Positions 50,013-63,460 of a stretch of 64,000 nucleotides of DNA are shown piece after piece. Origin of the DNA: Ensifer adhaerens (GTDB lineage: Bacteria; Pseudomonadota; Alphaproteobacteria; Rhizobiales; Rhizobiaceae); assembly GCF_020035535.1 (NCBI RefSeq), contig NZ_CP083349.1:1550001-1614000 (forward strand). The letters run 5' to 3'. Made by a program: the position numbers and the translations under genes. The first letter of the stretch is position 1; the number at the start of each line of letters is the position of its first letter. The notes below the pieces were generated by a model. The model was not told the origin of the DNA, ran no database searches, and saw only the letters and a program-made list of their open reading frames with translations.

Positions 50013-51326
50013 TCAATTTCCGTGCACTCGCGAACGCTCGACTGCCTCGGCCGCTTCCGGCGCTGCAACCGTGACCGGCTCGGCAGTCTCCGTGCCCTGC
50101 GGTGCGACCGCCCTGCTACTCGGGATCTTCATGAGGAAGACGATGAGCGCGCCGACGAGGAAGCAGCTCGCCAGCGCATAGGGGGCGCCGGCGAAGGCGG
50201 CGGGAGCGCTGGGGCTTGTGAAGTAGCCGAAGGCCTGGGTGAAGATCAGCGGGCCGATGATGGTTGTGATGCTGCCGATGCTGGTCAACGCCCCCTGAAG
50301 CTCGCCCTGTGCCGAAGGCGGCACATGGGCGGCCGCGATGCTGCGCAGCGGCGGATCGGCGAGACTTTCGAGCGCGGTTGCGATGATCACCGCATAGATC
50401 ATCCATCCCTGCCAGGCGCCGGCATAGCCAATAGCGCCGAGCGTCGTGAAGGCCAGGCCGAGCGCCGCTGTCCGCCACTCGCCGAGCCGTGGCACGATGC
50501 GCGGCAGGATAACGGCCATGACGAACGCGCCGCCGATGCCGAAGATGCCCAGCGACAACCCGATCTGCCCCTCGCTCCAGCCATAGCGGTAGTTGGATAC
50601 GAACGACCAGACCGACGGATAGACGGAGTGGGCGAGCCAGAAGAGAAAGAAGACGAGCCCGACCCAGCCGATGCCCGGATAGTTGCGCATCTGCTTGAGG
50701 GCGCCGAGCGGATTGGCGCGTTTCCATTCGAAACGACGGCGATGGGCACGGTCCAGCGTTTCCGGCAGCAGAAACACGCCGAGGATGAAGTTGAGGAAGG
50801 ATAGTGCTGCAGCGCCATAGAACGGCACCCGCGGGCCGAGTTCGCCGAGCAGGCCGCCAAGCACGGGGCCGAGCGCGAATCCGGTGCCGAAGGCGATGCC
50901 GATCAGCCCAAAATTCTTGGCGCGGTTTCCGTCATGGCTGATGTCGGCGATATAGGCCGAGGCCGTGCCGAAGCTCGCGCCGCTGATGCCGGCGAGAACA
51001 CGACCGATGAACAGCATCCAATAGCTGGTGGCGACCGCGCAGATCAGATTGTCGAGTGCGAAGGTGAAGACGGACGCAAGCAGTACCGGGCGCCGTCCGA
51101 AGCGGTCGCTGAGGTTGCCGATCAGCGGGGCGAAGAGAAACTGCATCGCCGCATAGACGAGCAGCAGCCAGCCGCCATCGATCGCCGCCTCGCTGACGCC
51201 CGAACCGGTCAATTCCTCGAGATAGGTCGGCAGCACCGGGACGATGATCGCGATACCGATGATATCCAGGAACAGGATGAGAAAGACGAGGAACAGACCA
51301 CGTCGCACAAACTTCTCGTCGAGCAT
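50013..51326 (-). CDS. MFS transporter, TetA-type tetracycline/drug exporter
   Basis: A 437-residue major facilitator protein with about 12 helices. The start MLDEKFVRRGLFLVFLILFL has GGAGGAG upstream; an ATG at 51431 is disfavoured. The characteristic motifs are GIAIIVPVLPTYLEEL, LIGNLSDRFGRRPVLLASVF (motif A), GRVLAGISGASFGTASAYIA and FGLIGIAFGTGFALGPVLGG (motif C of drug antiporters). The C-terminal tail is rich in Ala/Glu. It most resembles TetA-type exporters; the natural substrate may differ. A LysR gene follows on its right. Confidence 0.85.
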   Translation of the reverse strand: MLDEKFVRRGLFLVFLILFLDIIGIAIIVPVLPTYLEELTGSGVSEAAIDGGWLLLVYAAMQFLFAPLIGNLSDRFGRRPVLLASVFTFALDNLICAVATSYWMLFIGRVLAGISGASFGTASAYIADISHDGNRAKNFGLIGIAFGTGFALGPVLGGLLGELGPRVPFYGAAALSFLNFILGVFLLPETLDRAHRRRFEWKRANPLGALKQMRNYPGIGWVGLVFFLFWLAHSVYPSVWSFVSNYRYGWSEGQIGLSLGIFGIGGAFVMAVILPRIVPRLGEWRTAALGLAFTTLGAIGYAGAWQGWMIYAVIIATALESLADPPLRSIAAAHVPPSAQGELQGALTSIGSITTIIGPLIFTQAFGYFTSPSAPAAFAGAPYALASCFLVGALIVFLMKIPSSRAVAPQGTETAEPVTVAAPEAAEAVERSRVHGN

Positions 51327-51492
51327 GCAACTCCTCCCCCCGAGCGCTGCCCCGAGGACAGGGACAGAACGTGAACAACGCGACCAATTTAGGTGTAACG
51401 GATCATTTCGGCCGAAACAATCCGTGAACAACTCAAATTATCTGATGGGACTATCGCGGTGGTTGATACGTCGGTTGACGTGCAGCCGCTTG

Positions 51493-52401
51493 TCAGCCGT
51501 TTTTGCGCCGCTGTTCGAGCTGCAGGAAATCCACGAAGGCGCGCAGCGCCGCCGGCATATGTCTGCGGCTTGCGTAGTAGAGAAACGGTCCGGAAAAGCT
51601 CGTCGTCCAGTCGCCGAGGATGGGCACGAGCCGCCCCGCGGCGATTGCGGGGGCGACGAACTCTTCGAAGGTTCTGATGATCCCGAGCCCATCGAGGGCA
51701 GCACCGAGTTCGAGGTCGATCGCATTTGCGGTCACTACCGCCGGCGGTGCGATCGTCAGTGCCATATCACCCTCGCCGAATTCCCAGGGAAGAGAAATGC
51801 CGCTTGAGAAACGGTGGCGAATGCAGGCGTGCTCGAGCAGATCGCGCGGATGTTGCGGCATGCCCCGCCTGGCGAGGTAATCCGGCGCAGCGGCGGTGAC
51901 ATAGCGTTGGCGGCGCGGCCCGATCGGTATGGCGATCATATCGCGTTCGACCCGTTCCTCGTAGCGCACACCGGCATCGAAGCCGGCCGCCAGAACGTCG
52001 ACAAACCCGTCTTCGGCTGTCACTTCCAGGGCGATTGCCGGATGCTCGCTGAGGAAGCGGCCGACAATCGGTGGTAATATCTCCCGGGCGACGACGGTCG
52101 GAACATTCAGTTTCAGCGTTCCCGCCGGACTGTCGCGCATCTCGTTCACCTGGTCGAGCGCGCCGGCAATTTCGCCGAGCGCCGGCGTCAGCCGATCGAG
52201 CAGCCGCATGCCCGCCTCCGTCAGCGTCACGCTGCGGGTTGTGCGGTTGAGCAGGCGCACTTGTAGTTTGGCTTCAAGCCGCCGCAGCGCCTCGCTGAGC
52301 GCGGACGCAGAAACGCCGCGTGTCTTGGCTGCTGCGCGGAAGCTGCGTGCGGCGGCGACGGCGGTAAAGGCATCGAGATCGGCAAGTGGAAGGTCGTTCA
52401 T
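51493..52401 (-). CDS. LysR family transcriptional regulator
   Basis: A 302-residue LTTR. The N-terminal helix-turn-helix is [20 protein letters not shown], then [20 protein letters not shown] and [18 protein letters not shown]. The effector domain has [20 protein letters not shown] and [20 protein letters not shown]. It is divergent from an aldo/keto reductase by 120 bases and probably controls that gene and itself, as is usual. The ligand is unknown; regulators of this subtype often respond to redox-active or aldehyde compounds. Confidence 0.93.
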   Translation of the reverse strand: MNDLPLADLDAFTAVAAARSFRAAAKTRGVSASALSEALRRLEAKLQVRLLNRTTRSVTLTEAGMRLLDRLTPALGEIAGALDQVNEMRDSPAGTLKLNVPTVVAREILPPIVGRFLSEHPAIALEVTAEDGFVDVLAAGFDAGVRYEERVERDMIAIPIGPRRQRYVTAAAPDYLARRGMPQHPRDLLEHACIRHRFSSGISLPWEFGEGDMALTIAPPAVVTANAIDLELGAALDGLGIIRTFEEFVAPAIAAGRLVPILGDWTTSFSGPFLYYASRRHMPAALRAFVDFLQLEQRRKNG

Positions 52402-52521
52402 TGTGCGAAATTTCGTACAAGGCGTTCGGTTGATATCGGATTATCGCACGACGCAGAGCGAAGTAAACAAGAGACCGAGCAAACGGCCGGCAGATTTCGG
52501 CCTTGTCGAAGGAGAACGAGA

Positions 52522-53514
<993 letters not shown>

Positions 53515-53527
53515 GGCAACAAAAGAA

Positions 53528-53551
53528 AGGGCCGGCAATCGTGCCGGCCCT
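53528..53551. terminator. Terminator between AKR and metallopeptidase genes
   Basis: AGGGCCGGCA (53528-53537) pairs with TGCCGGCCCT (53542-53551), loop ATCG. On the minus strand the stem is followed by TTTCTTTTG, so it ends the metallopeptidase gene best and may act in both directions between convergent genes. Confidence 0.8.
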
Positions 53552-53574
53552 GACGGTTTCTTGGCTTGGTGCAA

Positions 53575-54522
53575 TCAGACGCCGCCGGAGAACGTATCGC
53601 AGGCCGACATCTTGCCGCTGTCAAAGCCGCGCTTGAACCAGCGCATCCGCTGTTCGGAAGTGCCGTGGTTGAAGCTCTCCGGCACCACGTAGCCCTGCAT
53701 GCGCTTCTGCAGCGTGTCGTCGCCGATCTGGGTGGCGGCGTTCAGCGCCTCTTCGAGGTCGCCTTGCTCGAGCAGGCCCTTCTGCTCCGTGTATTTGCCC
53801 CAGACGCCGGCGAAGCAATCGGCCTGCAGCTCGACGCGGACGGACATCTGGTTGGCCTCGGTCTCGCTCATCGACTGGCGCATCTGGTTGAATTTCGGCA
53901 GGACGCCGATCAGGTTCTGGACGTGGTGGCCGACCTCATGGGCGACGACATAGGCCTGGGCGAAGTCACCCGATGCGTCGAACTTCTGGGCGAGTTCGTC
54001 GAAGAAGCTCATGTCGAGATAGACCTTGTGGTCGCCCGGGCAATAGAACGGCCCGGAGGCGGCAGACGCGAAGCCGCAGGCCGAGCGCACCTGGCCGCGG
54101 AAGAGCACCATCTTGGGCTCCTCATATTGCTTGCCATTCGCCTGGAAAATGCCGTTCCAGGTATCCTCTGTCTCTGCAAGCACCGTCGCCATGAACTGCT
54201 TCATTTCCTCTTCCTGGGCAGAGCCGCGCGGTGCCGGCGAACCGTCGCTCTGCTCGAAGCCGGGCTGCTGTACCTGACCGCCGCCGCCTTCCAGCACCTG
54301 CAGCATGTCGATGCCCACGGCCTTGAGAATGAAGTAGAGGATGACGAGGAAGATGATCGTGCCGAAGCTCATGCCGCCGCCGGCGCGCCGCATGCCGCCT
54401 CCGCCGCCCGGCATGCGAAATCCGCCACCACGGCCGAACGGATTGCCGCCGAGGCCCCCACCCGGGCTCGCGCCGCGCTGGTCTTCGATATTCTCGGATT
54501 GGCGGCGGCCTTTCCACTCCAT
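53575..54522 (-). CDS. Neutral zinc metallopeptidase (YpfJ/KPN_02809 family)
   Basis: A 315-residue protein. The start MEWKGRRQSENIEDQRGASP has GGAGGACAGATC upstream. A Gly/Arg-rich, disordered region (about 18-45) is followed by one membrane helix (about 52-70, SFGTIIFLVILYFILKAVGI). The peptidase domain has DMSFFDELAQKFDASGDFAQ, then AYVVAHEVGHHVQNLIGVLP (HEVGH zinc motif) and ELQADCFAGVWG as third ligand region. It is anchored in the inner membrane with a periplasmic catalytic part. The biological substrate is unknown. Confidence 0.9.
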   Translation of the reverse strand: MEWKGRRQSENIEDQRGASPGGGLGGNPFGRGGGFRMPGGGGGMRRAGGGMSFGTIIFLVILYFILKAVGIDMLQVLEGGGGQVQQPGFEQSDGSPAPRGSAQEEEMKQFMATVLAETEDTWNGIFQANGKQYEEPKMVLFRGQVRSACGFASAASGPFYCPGDHKVYLDMSFFDELAQKFDASGDFAQAYVVAHEVGHHVQNLIGVLPKFNQMRQSMSETEANQMSVRVELQADCFAGVWGKYTEQKGLLEQGDLEEALNAATQIGDDTLQKRMQGYVVPESFNHGTSEQRMRWFKRGFDSGKMSACDTFSGGV

Positions 54523-54775
54523 GATCTGTCCTCCGGCGCTGTGCAAACAGGCATTGTCGGTACGTACATTTATAAGACGGCCCTAACGTCGTTGTAAAAC
54601 GCAATCGCCACCCGTAAGTTCGCGATCTCGCCAATCTTTTTTGCAGCGCCAGCGAGGCGCCGCTTCGGACGCCGGCAGTGAAATGCACGCCGGCCGAAGA
54701 TGGCACCGCTTGCCTTGACGCCATATCGCTTTGCCGCTCCTATGCCATGGCGGACAGGAGCGAGGAGGAGCGTTC

Positions 54776-55804
54776 ATGAAGGCGTTGCGGCTTGAAGGAA
54801 TCGGTCGGCTCAGCGTGGTCGAAGTCGAAAAGCCCCTGCCCGGTCCACGGGACCTGCTCGTCCGGGTCGAAGCCTGTGGCATCTGCGGCACCGACCGGCA
54901 TCTGCTGCATGGCGAATTTCCCTCGAAACCGCCGGTCACCCTTGGTCATGAATTCTGCGGCATCGTCGAAGCCATAGGAAGTGAAGTCTCGGATATAGCA
55001 ATCGGCGCGCGCATTACCGGTGACCCCAACATCGCCTGTGGCGCTTGCCCCCAGTGCAGCACAGGACGTGTCAACCTTTGCCGCAATCTGCGGGCAATTG
55101 GCATCCACCGTGATGGCGGCTTCGCCGACTATGTTCTTGTGCCGCGCAAGCAGGCTTTCGAACTGCCGCGGGCCCTCGATCCGGTTCGCGGCGCCTTTTG
55201 CGAGCCGCTGGCCTGCTGCCTGCATGGCGTGGACATGTCAGGCATTCGCGCCGGCTCCTCCGTCATCGTTCTGGGTGGCGGAGTGATCGGCCTGCTGGTG
55301 GTGCAGCTCGCCAGGCTCGCGGGCGCCACCACGGTGATCCTGTCGACCCGACAGGCGGTGAAGCGTCGCCTCGCCGAAGAGCTCGGTGCGACCGCGACCG
55401 TCGATCCCTCCTCGGCCGATATCGTCGAATTCGTCACTGGCGATTCCGGGCTCGTTCCCGGTGGGGTCGATGTCGTCATCGAATGCGCCGGTGTTGCCGA
55501 AACCGTCGGGCAGGCGACACGCCTCGCAAAGGCGGGCGGTACGGTTGTCATCCTTGGCGTCATGCCGCAGGGCGAGACCGTGGAGATCGAGCCCTTCGAT
55601 ATTCTCTTCCGCGAACTGCGCGTGCTCGGGTCCTTCATCAACCCGTTCGTGCATCGGCGCGCCGCCGAGCTGGTGGCCTCCGGTGCCATCGAGATCGACA
55701 AGCTGATCTCCCGGCGCGTGATGCTCGATGAGGCTGCGGGCGTCATCGCGCATCCGCCGGCAGCGGGCGAAGTGAAGGTTCTGGTGATCCCCGGTAGCGC
55801 CTGA
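54776..55804 (+). CDS. Zinc-dependent alcohol dehydrogenase
   Basis: A 342-residue MDR enzyme. The start MKALRLEGIGRLSVVEVEKP has GAGGAGGAGCG upstream. The catalytic zinc site is EACGICGTDRHLLHGEF and TLGHEFCGIVEAIG; the structural zinc site has four Cys in DPNIACGACPQCSTGRVNLC. The Rossmann motif VIVLGGGVIGLLVVQLARLA binds NAD(P). It oxidises an alcohol or polyol such as a sorbitol- or threonine-like substrate. It is monocistronic. Confidence 0.92.
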   Translation: MKALRLEGIGRLSVVEVEKPLPGPRDLLVRVEACGICGTDRHLLHGEFPSKPPVTLGHEFCGIVEAIGSEVSDIAIGARITGDPNIACGACPQCSTGRVNLCRNLRAIGIHRDGGFADYVLVPRKQAFELPRALDPVRGAFCEPLACCLHGVDMSGIRAGSSVIVLGGGVIGLLVVQLARLAGATTVILSTRQAVKRRLAEELGATATVDPSSADIVEFVTGDSGLVPGGVDVVIECAGVAETVGQATRLAKAGGTVVILGVMPQGETVEIEPFDILFRELRVLGSFINPFVHRRAAELVASGAIEIDKLISRRVMLDEAAGVIAHPPAAGEVKVLVIPGSA

Positions 55805-56020
55805 TGCTTTGGCGTGATTTCGATACCGCCTCGCAAGCGACAAAGCAGAGCACGCGCAAATATCCCCGCTTCTTGTCGATTCCGGAATTTTCGGGGTTTC
55901 GCTTGCAGATACATTTGCCTATAAGCCGCTTCTAGCCTGAAAAGACCCATCAATGCGTGCCCGGCCGGTGACCTCCCACTTTGGCCGGTTTTTCGCGCAG
56001 CTAGAAACGGATGACCGACC

Positions 56021-59512
<3,492 letters not shown>

Positions 59513-59520
59513 TACGACGA

Positions 59521-59547
59521 GCGGCGCGTGATGACCTCACGCGCCGC
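59521..59547 (+). terminator. Terminator after carB
   Basis: GCGGCGCGTGA (59521-59531) pairs perfectly with TCACGCGCCGC (59537-59547), loop TGACC, followed by TTCCATTTCC. It lies 8 bases after the carB stop. The T-run is weak but the stem is strong. Confidence 0.8.
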
Positions 59548-59686
59548 TTCCATTTCCAGCGGACGCCTGTGATCGGCGCTTTCGTCCACCCCGTCCGGCT
59601 GAATGCAGCATGAATGGGCGGTTCAGGCTGCGTTCGTCCGCGCCATGCTCCAATATGTCTGCGCTTAGGTATCGGAGGGGCCTCCG

Positions 59687-59986
59687 GTGGGCGCGCTACG
59701 GGGCAAGATCGTGCAACTCTACTTCTTCGATTTGCATTGGGGTGACGAGCACTTCGTCGACGAGGACGGCATCATCCATTTCGATGAGGGCTCGGCCCTC
59801 TATTACGGTCAGCGCATCGCCGACAGGATCGGCCGCGATACGGACTATGGATCCCTGAAGGTCGAGGTTTTCTCCAGCAATCGCAGACTGCTCGCGACGA
59901 TCTTTCCGTCGATTGGCCGCGGTGGCGAGCAGCGCGCGCTGCTTGGGCGCCGACAGGTCGGTGCGCCACTCCACGCGGCTGCCTAG
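59687..59986 (+). CDS. DUF6894-like small protein
   Basis: A 99-residue protein from a GTG at 59687 with GGAGGGG eight bases upstream; a GTG at 59711 is the alternative. The core IVQLYFFDLHWGDEHFVDED, then SALYYGQRIADRIGR and YGSLKVEVFSSNRRLLATIF, matches the DUF6894 family that is very common in rhizobia as short standalone proteins. Function unknown. The C-terminal 25 residues (RGGEQRALLGRRQVG) are less like the family. Confidence 0.6.
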   Translation: MGALRGKIVQLYFFDLHWGDEHFVDEDGIIHFDEGSALYYGQRIADRIGRDTDYGSLKVEVFSSNRRLLATIFPSIGRGGEQRALLGRRQVGAPLHAAA

Positions 59987-60009
59987 TGCGCCATTGACCG
60001 CACCGCGCT

Positions 60010-61500
60010 CTAGTCTCCGGCGAACGCGCCGAGCGTCGCTCCGCCTTGGCCCGGCCGCGATCGTTTGGCGGCAAGCCGCACGGTTCTGAGGCCGAAATAG
60101 AGCGATGCCGTTGAGATCACGGACGCGACGACGAAGACGGTGAACAACGCGCCATGCATCGTCGCAACACTTGCCTTCTCGTCGAAGCCGCGGAGATTTG
60201 CCGTCAGTCCGCAGATTGCGGCGCCAATGGCGTAGCCGGCCGATTGCAGCGTCGGCAGGAACGCCGACGTCTTGTCGCGCTCCTTGTGTGGCGACACATC
60301 CATCATCAACTGGCTGAGCGTACCCCAGGAGATGCCGAAGCCGGCGCCGACCGCGATCTGGCTCGGGAAGACCAGCCGGAATTCGTCGATGGCCATCGCG
60401 ACCGTCAGGCCGGCAAGTCCGAGGCTCAGAAGCGCCGGCCCCAACGGGATCAGTTTCACACGCAGGTCGTGTGAGCGAAGGCTCGCAACGAGGATTGCGG
60501 TAAAGCTCCATGAGATCGCCATCAGCGCACCGGAGAAACCGGCAGCCGTCGGGCTGAAGTCCCACACGTGCTGCAGTCCGTAGATGAGGTAGATCGAGCC
60601 GGACGCCTGCGCCAGCGGCATCAGCAACACGACCCAAAGGCCGGTGCCGAGCGGTTTTGTCAGCGCGAAGGCGCCGGCAGGCAGGATCGAGTGCTCCGCA
60701 CGCCGGTCAGCCTGGACCACCGCCCAGAGGATTGTCAGAGCCGTTGCCAGCGCGGCGATCATCAAGGGAACACTTGCGGCCGTGGTCGACACCGAGATCA
60801 GCAAAATGCCGGTGCCGACGATGATTAGCCGCAGCAGCGGGATCGGACGGGATGTGCTGGCCGCAACCTTCTGTGCCGGCACTATAGCAAGGACGAGCAC
60901 GACGAAGATTGCGGCTGCCGGGATATTGACGCCAAATGCTGCCCGCCAGGACCAATGCTCTGTGAGAAATCCGGAAACGAGTGGCCCGCCGAAGGCAGCC
61001 GTTGCCCAGACGATGGCTTCGGCTCCAAAGATCTTCGGTACCAATCGCGGCGGGAAGAGCGCGGGAATCAATGCATAACAAACCGCGGCTATGATTCCTT
61101 CGCCGAAACCCTGAAAGATCCGGCCGGCAAGCACCTGCGGCATGCTGCCTGCGGTCGTCGCGATCATGGTTCCGGCGACAAAGACGATGGCGGCGGTAAT
61201 CAGCGTGCCGCGTGCGCCGAATCTTGTCTTGAGATTCGCGGCAATTGCGCCGCCGAGAATGGCGAAGACGAGATAGAGCGTGACAGCCCAGGAAAGCAGC
61301 GTGGCCCCGCCGATCTCGGAGACAGCCGTCGGCAGTGCGGTCGCAATGAAAAACTCGTTGAAGGCAAAGAGCGCGACCCCGAGGCAGAGCGTGACGGTCG
61401 CCGCCAGATAGTTCGGCCTAAGCAGTTCGCTCCAGCGGCCATCCTCCTGCGGCGGTACGTCCAGGTCTGCCCTGATGTTGTCGTCCTTGGCGAAATCCAT
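60010..61500 (-). CDS. MFS transporter, DHA2-like exporter
   Basis: A 496-residue membrane protein with about 14 helices. The start MDFAKDDNIRADLDVPPQED has AGGAAGCG upstream; an ATG at 61536 is possible. Motifs are NEFFIATALPTAVSEIGGAT, LYLVFAILGGAIAANLKTRF (motif A-like with GARG), GRIFQGFGEGIIAAVCYALI and AFGGPLVSGFLTEHWSWRAA (motif C). The C-terminal half has MMDVSPHKERDKTSAFLPTL. It should export drugs or toxic metabolites by proton antiport; the substrate is unknown. Confidence 0.87.
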   Translation of the reverse strand: MDFAKDDNIRADLDVPPQEDGRWSELLRPNYLAATVTLCLGVALFAFNEFFIATALPTAVSEIGGATLLSWAVTLYLVFAILGGAIAANLKTRFGARGTLITAAIVFVAGTMIATTAGSMPQVLAGRIFQGFGEGIIAAVCYALIPALFPPRLVPKIFGAEAIVWATAAFGGPLVSGFLTEHWSWRAAFGVNIPAAAIFVVLVLAIVPAQKVAASTSRPIPLLRLIIVGTGILLISVSTTAASVPLMIAALATALTILWAVVQADRRAEHSILPAGAFALTKPLGTGLWVVLLMPLAQASGSIYLIYGLQHVWDFSPTAAGFSGALMAISWSFTAILVASLRSHDLRVKLIPLGPALLSLGLAGLTVAMAIDEFRLVFPSQIAVGAGFGISWGTLSQLMMDVSPHKERDKTSAFLPTLQSAGYAIGAAICGLTANLRGFDEKASVATMHGALFTVFVVASVISTASLYFGLRTVRLAAKRSRPGQGGATLGAFAGD

Positions 61501-61747
61501 GGGGCACGCTTCCTCATTGATATTTTCTGGGAGCAACTCTGATACGACCTCAAGCGCTGTTGAGGTAAAGCGGTTTCTGAAAAACTTGCCACCGGTTTCG
61601 TTCGTCTACAAGTTGCGGACCGTTTGTTGCCTTCGGTGGATGGTGGCGAAATATCTGGCTTTCGCGCTTCCGTTTCTGCTATAACGAAGGTTCGAAGTTT
61701 CGGACGGTTCCGGTGCTCGCGCGCCGGAGACCGTTTTCTTTTGCGTT

Positions 61748-61770
61748 GGCGCCGCCCCAAGGGCGGCGCC
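61748..61770 (+). promoter_or_regulatory. Stem-loop in the greA leader
   Basis: GGCGCCGCCC (61748-61757) pairs perfectly with GGGCGGCGCC (61761-61770) around CAA. It is 25 bases before the greA start and 45 bases after a T-rich stretch. It could be a leader attenuator or an RNA-processing hairpin. There is no T-run after it. Confidence 0.6.
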
Positions 61771-61794
61771 TCGTGCTTGATGAAGGACATTGAA

Positions 61795-62271
61795 ATGGTC
61801 GAAAAAGTGCCGATGACACAGGGCGGATTCGTCAACCTGCAGGAGGAGCTGCGCTGGCGCCAGCAGGAAGAACGACCGCGAATCATCGAGGCTATTGCCG
61901 AAGCCCGTGCACATGGCGACCTGTCGGAAAATGCCGAATACCACGCTGCCAAGGAAGCGCAGAGCCACAATGAGGGCCGCATCACCGAGCTCGAAGACTT
62001 GATCGCCCGCGCGGAAGTCATTGATCTCACGAAGATGTCCGGCTCCAAGATCAAGTTCGGCGCCAAGGTCAAGCTCGTCGACGAAGACACCGAAGAAGAA
62101 AAGACCTATCAGATCGTCGGCGACCAGGAAGCCGACGTGAAGGCCGGCCGCATCTCGATCTCGTCGCCGATCGCGCGCGCCCTGATCGGCAAGGAAGTCG
62201 GCGATTCCATCGAAGTGAACGCCCCCGGCGGTTCCAAGGCCTACGAAATTCTCGCGGTCAACTGGGGCTGA
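61795..62271 (+). CDS. greA: Transcription elongation factor GreA
   Basis: A 158-residue protein of standard GreA length. The start [20 protein letters not shown] is preferred over an in-frame ATG at 61624. The N-terminal coiled coil (about 10-80) contains the acidic tip [15 protein letters not shown] and [18 protein letters not shown]; the C-terminal FKBP-like domain has [20 protein letters not shown] and [20 protein letters not shown]. It reactivates stalled RNA polymerase by stimulating transcript cleavage. A hairpin lies in its leader and a terminator follows. Confidence 0.97.
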   Translation: MVEKVPMTQGGFVNLQEELRWRQQEERPRIIEAIAEARAHGDLSENAEYHAAKEAQSHNEGRITELEDLIARAEVIDLTKMSGSKIKFGAKVKLVDEDTEEEKTYQIVGDQEADVKAGRISISSPIARALIGKEVGDSIEVNAPGGSKAYEILAVNWG

Positions 62272-62283
62272 TCAGCCCCGGCA

Positions 62284-62313
62284 GGGGCGAAGCCTCCCTT
62301 CGCCCCGTTTTTT
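62284..62313 (+). terminator. Rho-independent terminator after greA
   Basis: GGGGCGAA (62284-62291) pairs with TTCGCCCC (62299-62306), followed by G and TTTTTT. It lies 13 bases after the greA stop and separates it from the LPS gene. Confidence 0.9.
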
Positions 62314-62359
62314 CCTCTTTCCAAAAGACGATCATTGCTCGCGCAAGGAGTGCGCTTTC

Positions 62360-63418
62360 GTGGCCGATATCCGGAACGTCGAGGTCATCGCTCCCAATTT
62401 CAAGCGCCGCCTCTCGGGCGTGACGTCCACCATCATCCAGTTGATTCCGATCCAGCGCGCGCTGGGCGAGAAGATCGCCGTGCTTGGCCCTGGGCTGCCG
62501 GACACCCTGCCCTCGATCCGCTTCCGCGATCTTCTGCGTTTGTGGAGCGCCCCGGATGGCCGGCCCTGTCGGGTCTGGCACGCACGCCGCAACGTCGAGA
62601 TGCTGCCGGCGATTGTTCTGCGCGATCTCCTGGGCATGAAGCTGAAGATCGTCTTTACCTCCGCGTCGCAGCGCCGCCATACCGGCTGGAGCAAGTTCCT
62701 GATCGCCAGGATGGATGCGGTGATCGCCACGAGCGGCAAGACCGCCGCCTATCTCGAAGTGCCGAACACGGTCATCCTGCACGGCATCGACACCAAGCGC
62801 TTTCAGCCGCCGGCGGAAGCGGCCGCTGCCAAGTCGGCGCTCGGGCTCGACCCCGCGCAGAAATATGTTGGCTGCTTCGGACGCGTTCGTAAGCAGAAGG
62901 GTACCGATCTCTTCGTCGACAGCATGATCGCGCTTTTGCCCTGCCGGCCAGGCTGGAGCGCCATCGTCGCTGGCCGTGCGACCGGCCCGCACGTGGCGTT
63001 CGAGAACGAACTGAAGGAACGGGTCGCAAAGGCGGGCCTCACGGACCGCATCCGTTTCGTCGGAGAGCACACCAACATTCCCGATTGGTACCGTGCGCTC
63101 GATCTTTTCATCGCGCCGCAGCGTTGGGAGGGGTTTGGCCTGACGCCTCTGGAAGCGATGGCTACCGCCGTGCCTGTTGTTGCGACCGATGTCGGTGCGT
63201 TTTCGGAGCTGGTCGTCGTTGGCGAGCAGGAAACGGGCACCGTCATTGCCGCCAACGACTTGCAGGCGATGGTCGAGGCGGCCGCCGGCTTCATGGACGA
63301 CGATCGCCGCCGCACGATGGCAGGCGCCAACGGCCTGGGACTGACGTCTGCTTCCTTCGCGATCGAGGGCGAGGCCCGGGCGATCAACACCGTCTACGAG
63401 CGTCTGATGCGCTTCTGA
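62360..63418 (+). CDS. lpsB: LPS core glycosyltransferase, GT4 family (LpsB-like)
   Basis: A 352-residue glycosyltransferase, GTG start. It begins MADIRNVEVIAPNFKRRLSG, contains VWHARRNVEMLPAIVLRDLL, then ATSGKTAAYLEVPNTVILHG and the GT4 donor-binding region VGCFGRVRKQKGTDLFVDSM, WEGFGLTPLEAMATAVPVVA and TDVGAFSELV. A conserved E-x7-E pattern is present around GFGLTPLEAMA. The position next to greA and opposite another glycosyltransferase equals the lps core locus of Sinorhizobium, where lpsB adds an LPS core sugar. Activity is inferred. Confidence 0.8.
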   Translation: MADIRNVEVIAPNFKRRLSGVTSTIIQLIPIQRALGEKIAVLGPGLPDTLPSIRFRDLLRLWSAPDGRPCRVWHARRNVEMLPAIVLRDLLGMKLKIVFTSASQRRHTGWSKFLIARMDAVIATSGKTAAYLEVPNTVILHGIDTKRFQPPAEAAAAKSALGLDPAQKYVGCFGRVRKQKGTDLFVDSMIALLPCRPGWSAIVAGRATGPHVAFENELKERVAKAGLTDRIRFVGEHTNIPDWYRALDLFIAPQRWEGFGLTPLEAMATAVPVVATDVGAFSELVVVGEQETGTVIAANDLQAMVEAAAGFMDDDRRRTMAGANGLGLTSASFAIEGEARAINTVYERLMRF

Positions 63419-63420
63419 CC

Positions 63421-63443
63421 GGCTGCCATCTGTAATGGCAGCC
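63421..63443. terminator. Stem-loop between convergent LPS genes
   Basis: GGCTGCCAT (63421-63429) pairs with ATGGCAGCC (63435-63443) around a 5-base loop, starting three bases after the lpsB-like stop and 18 bases before the stop of the opposing gene. No T-run. A bidirectional terminator is likely. Confidence 0.65.
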
Positions 63444-63460
63444 GCGCGATCGAGATTGTC

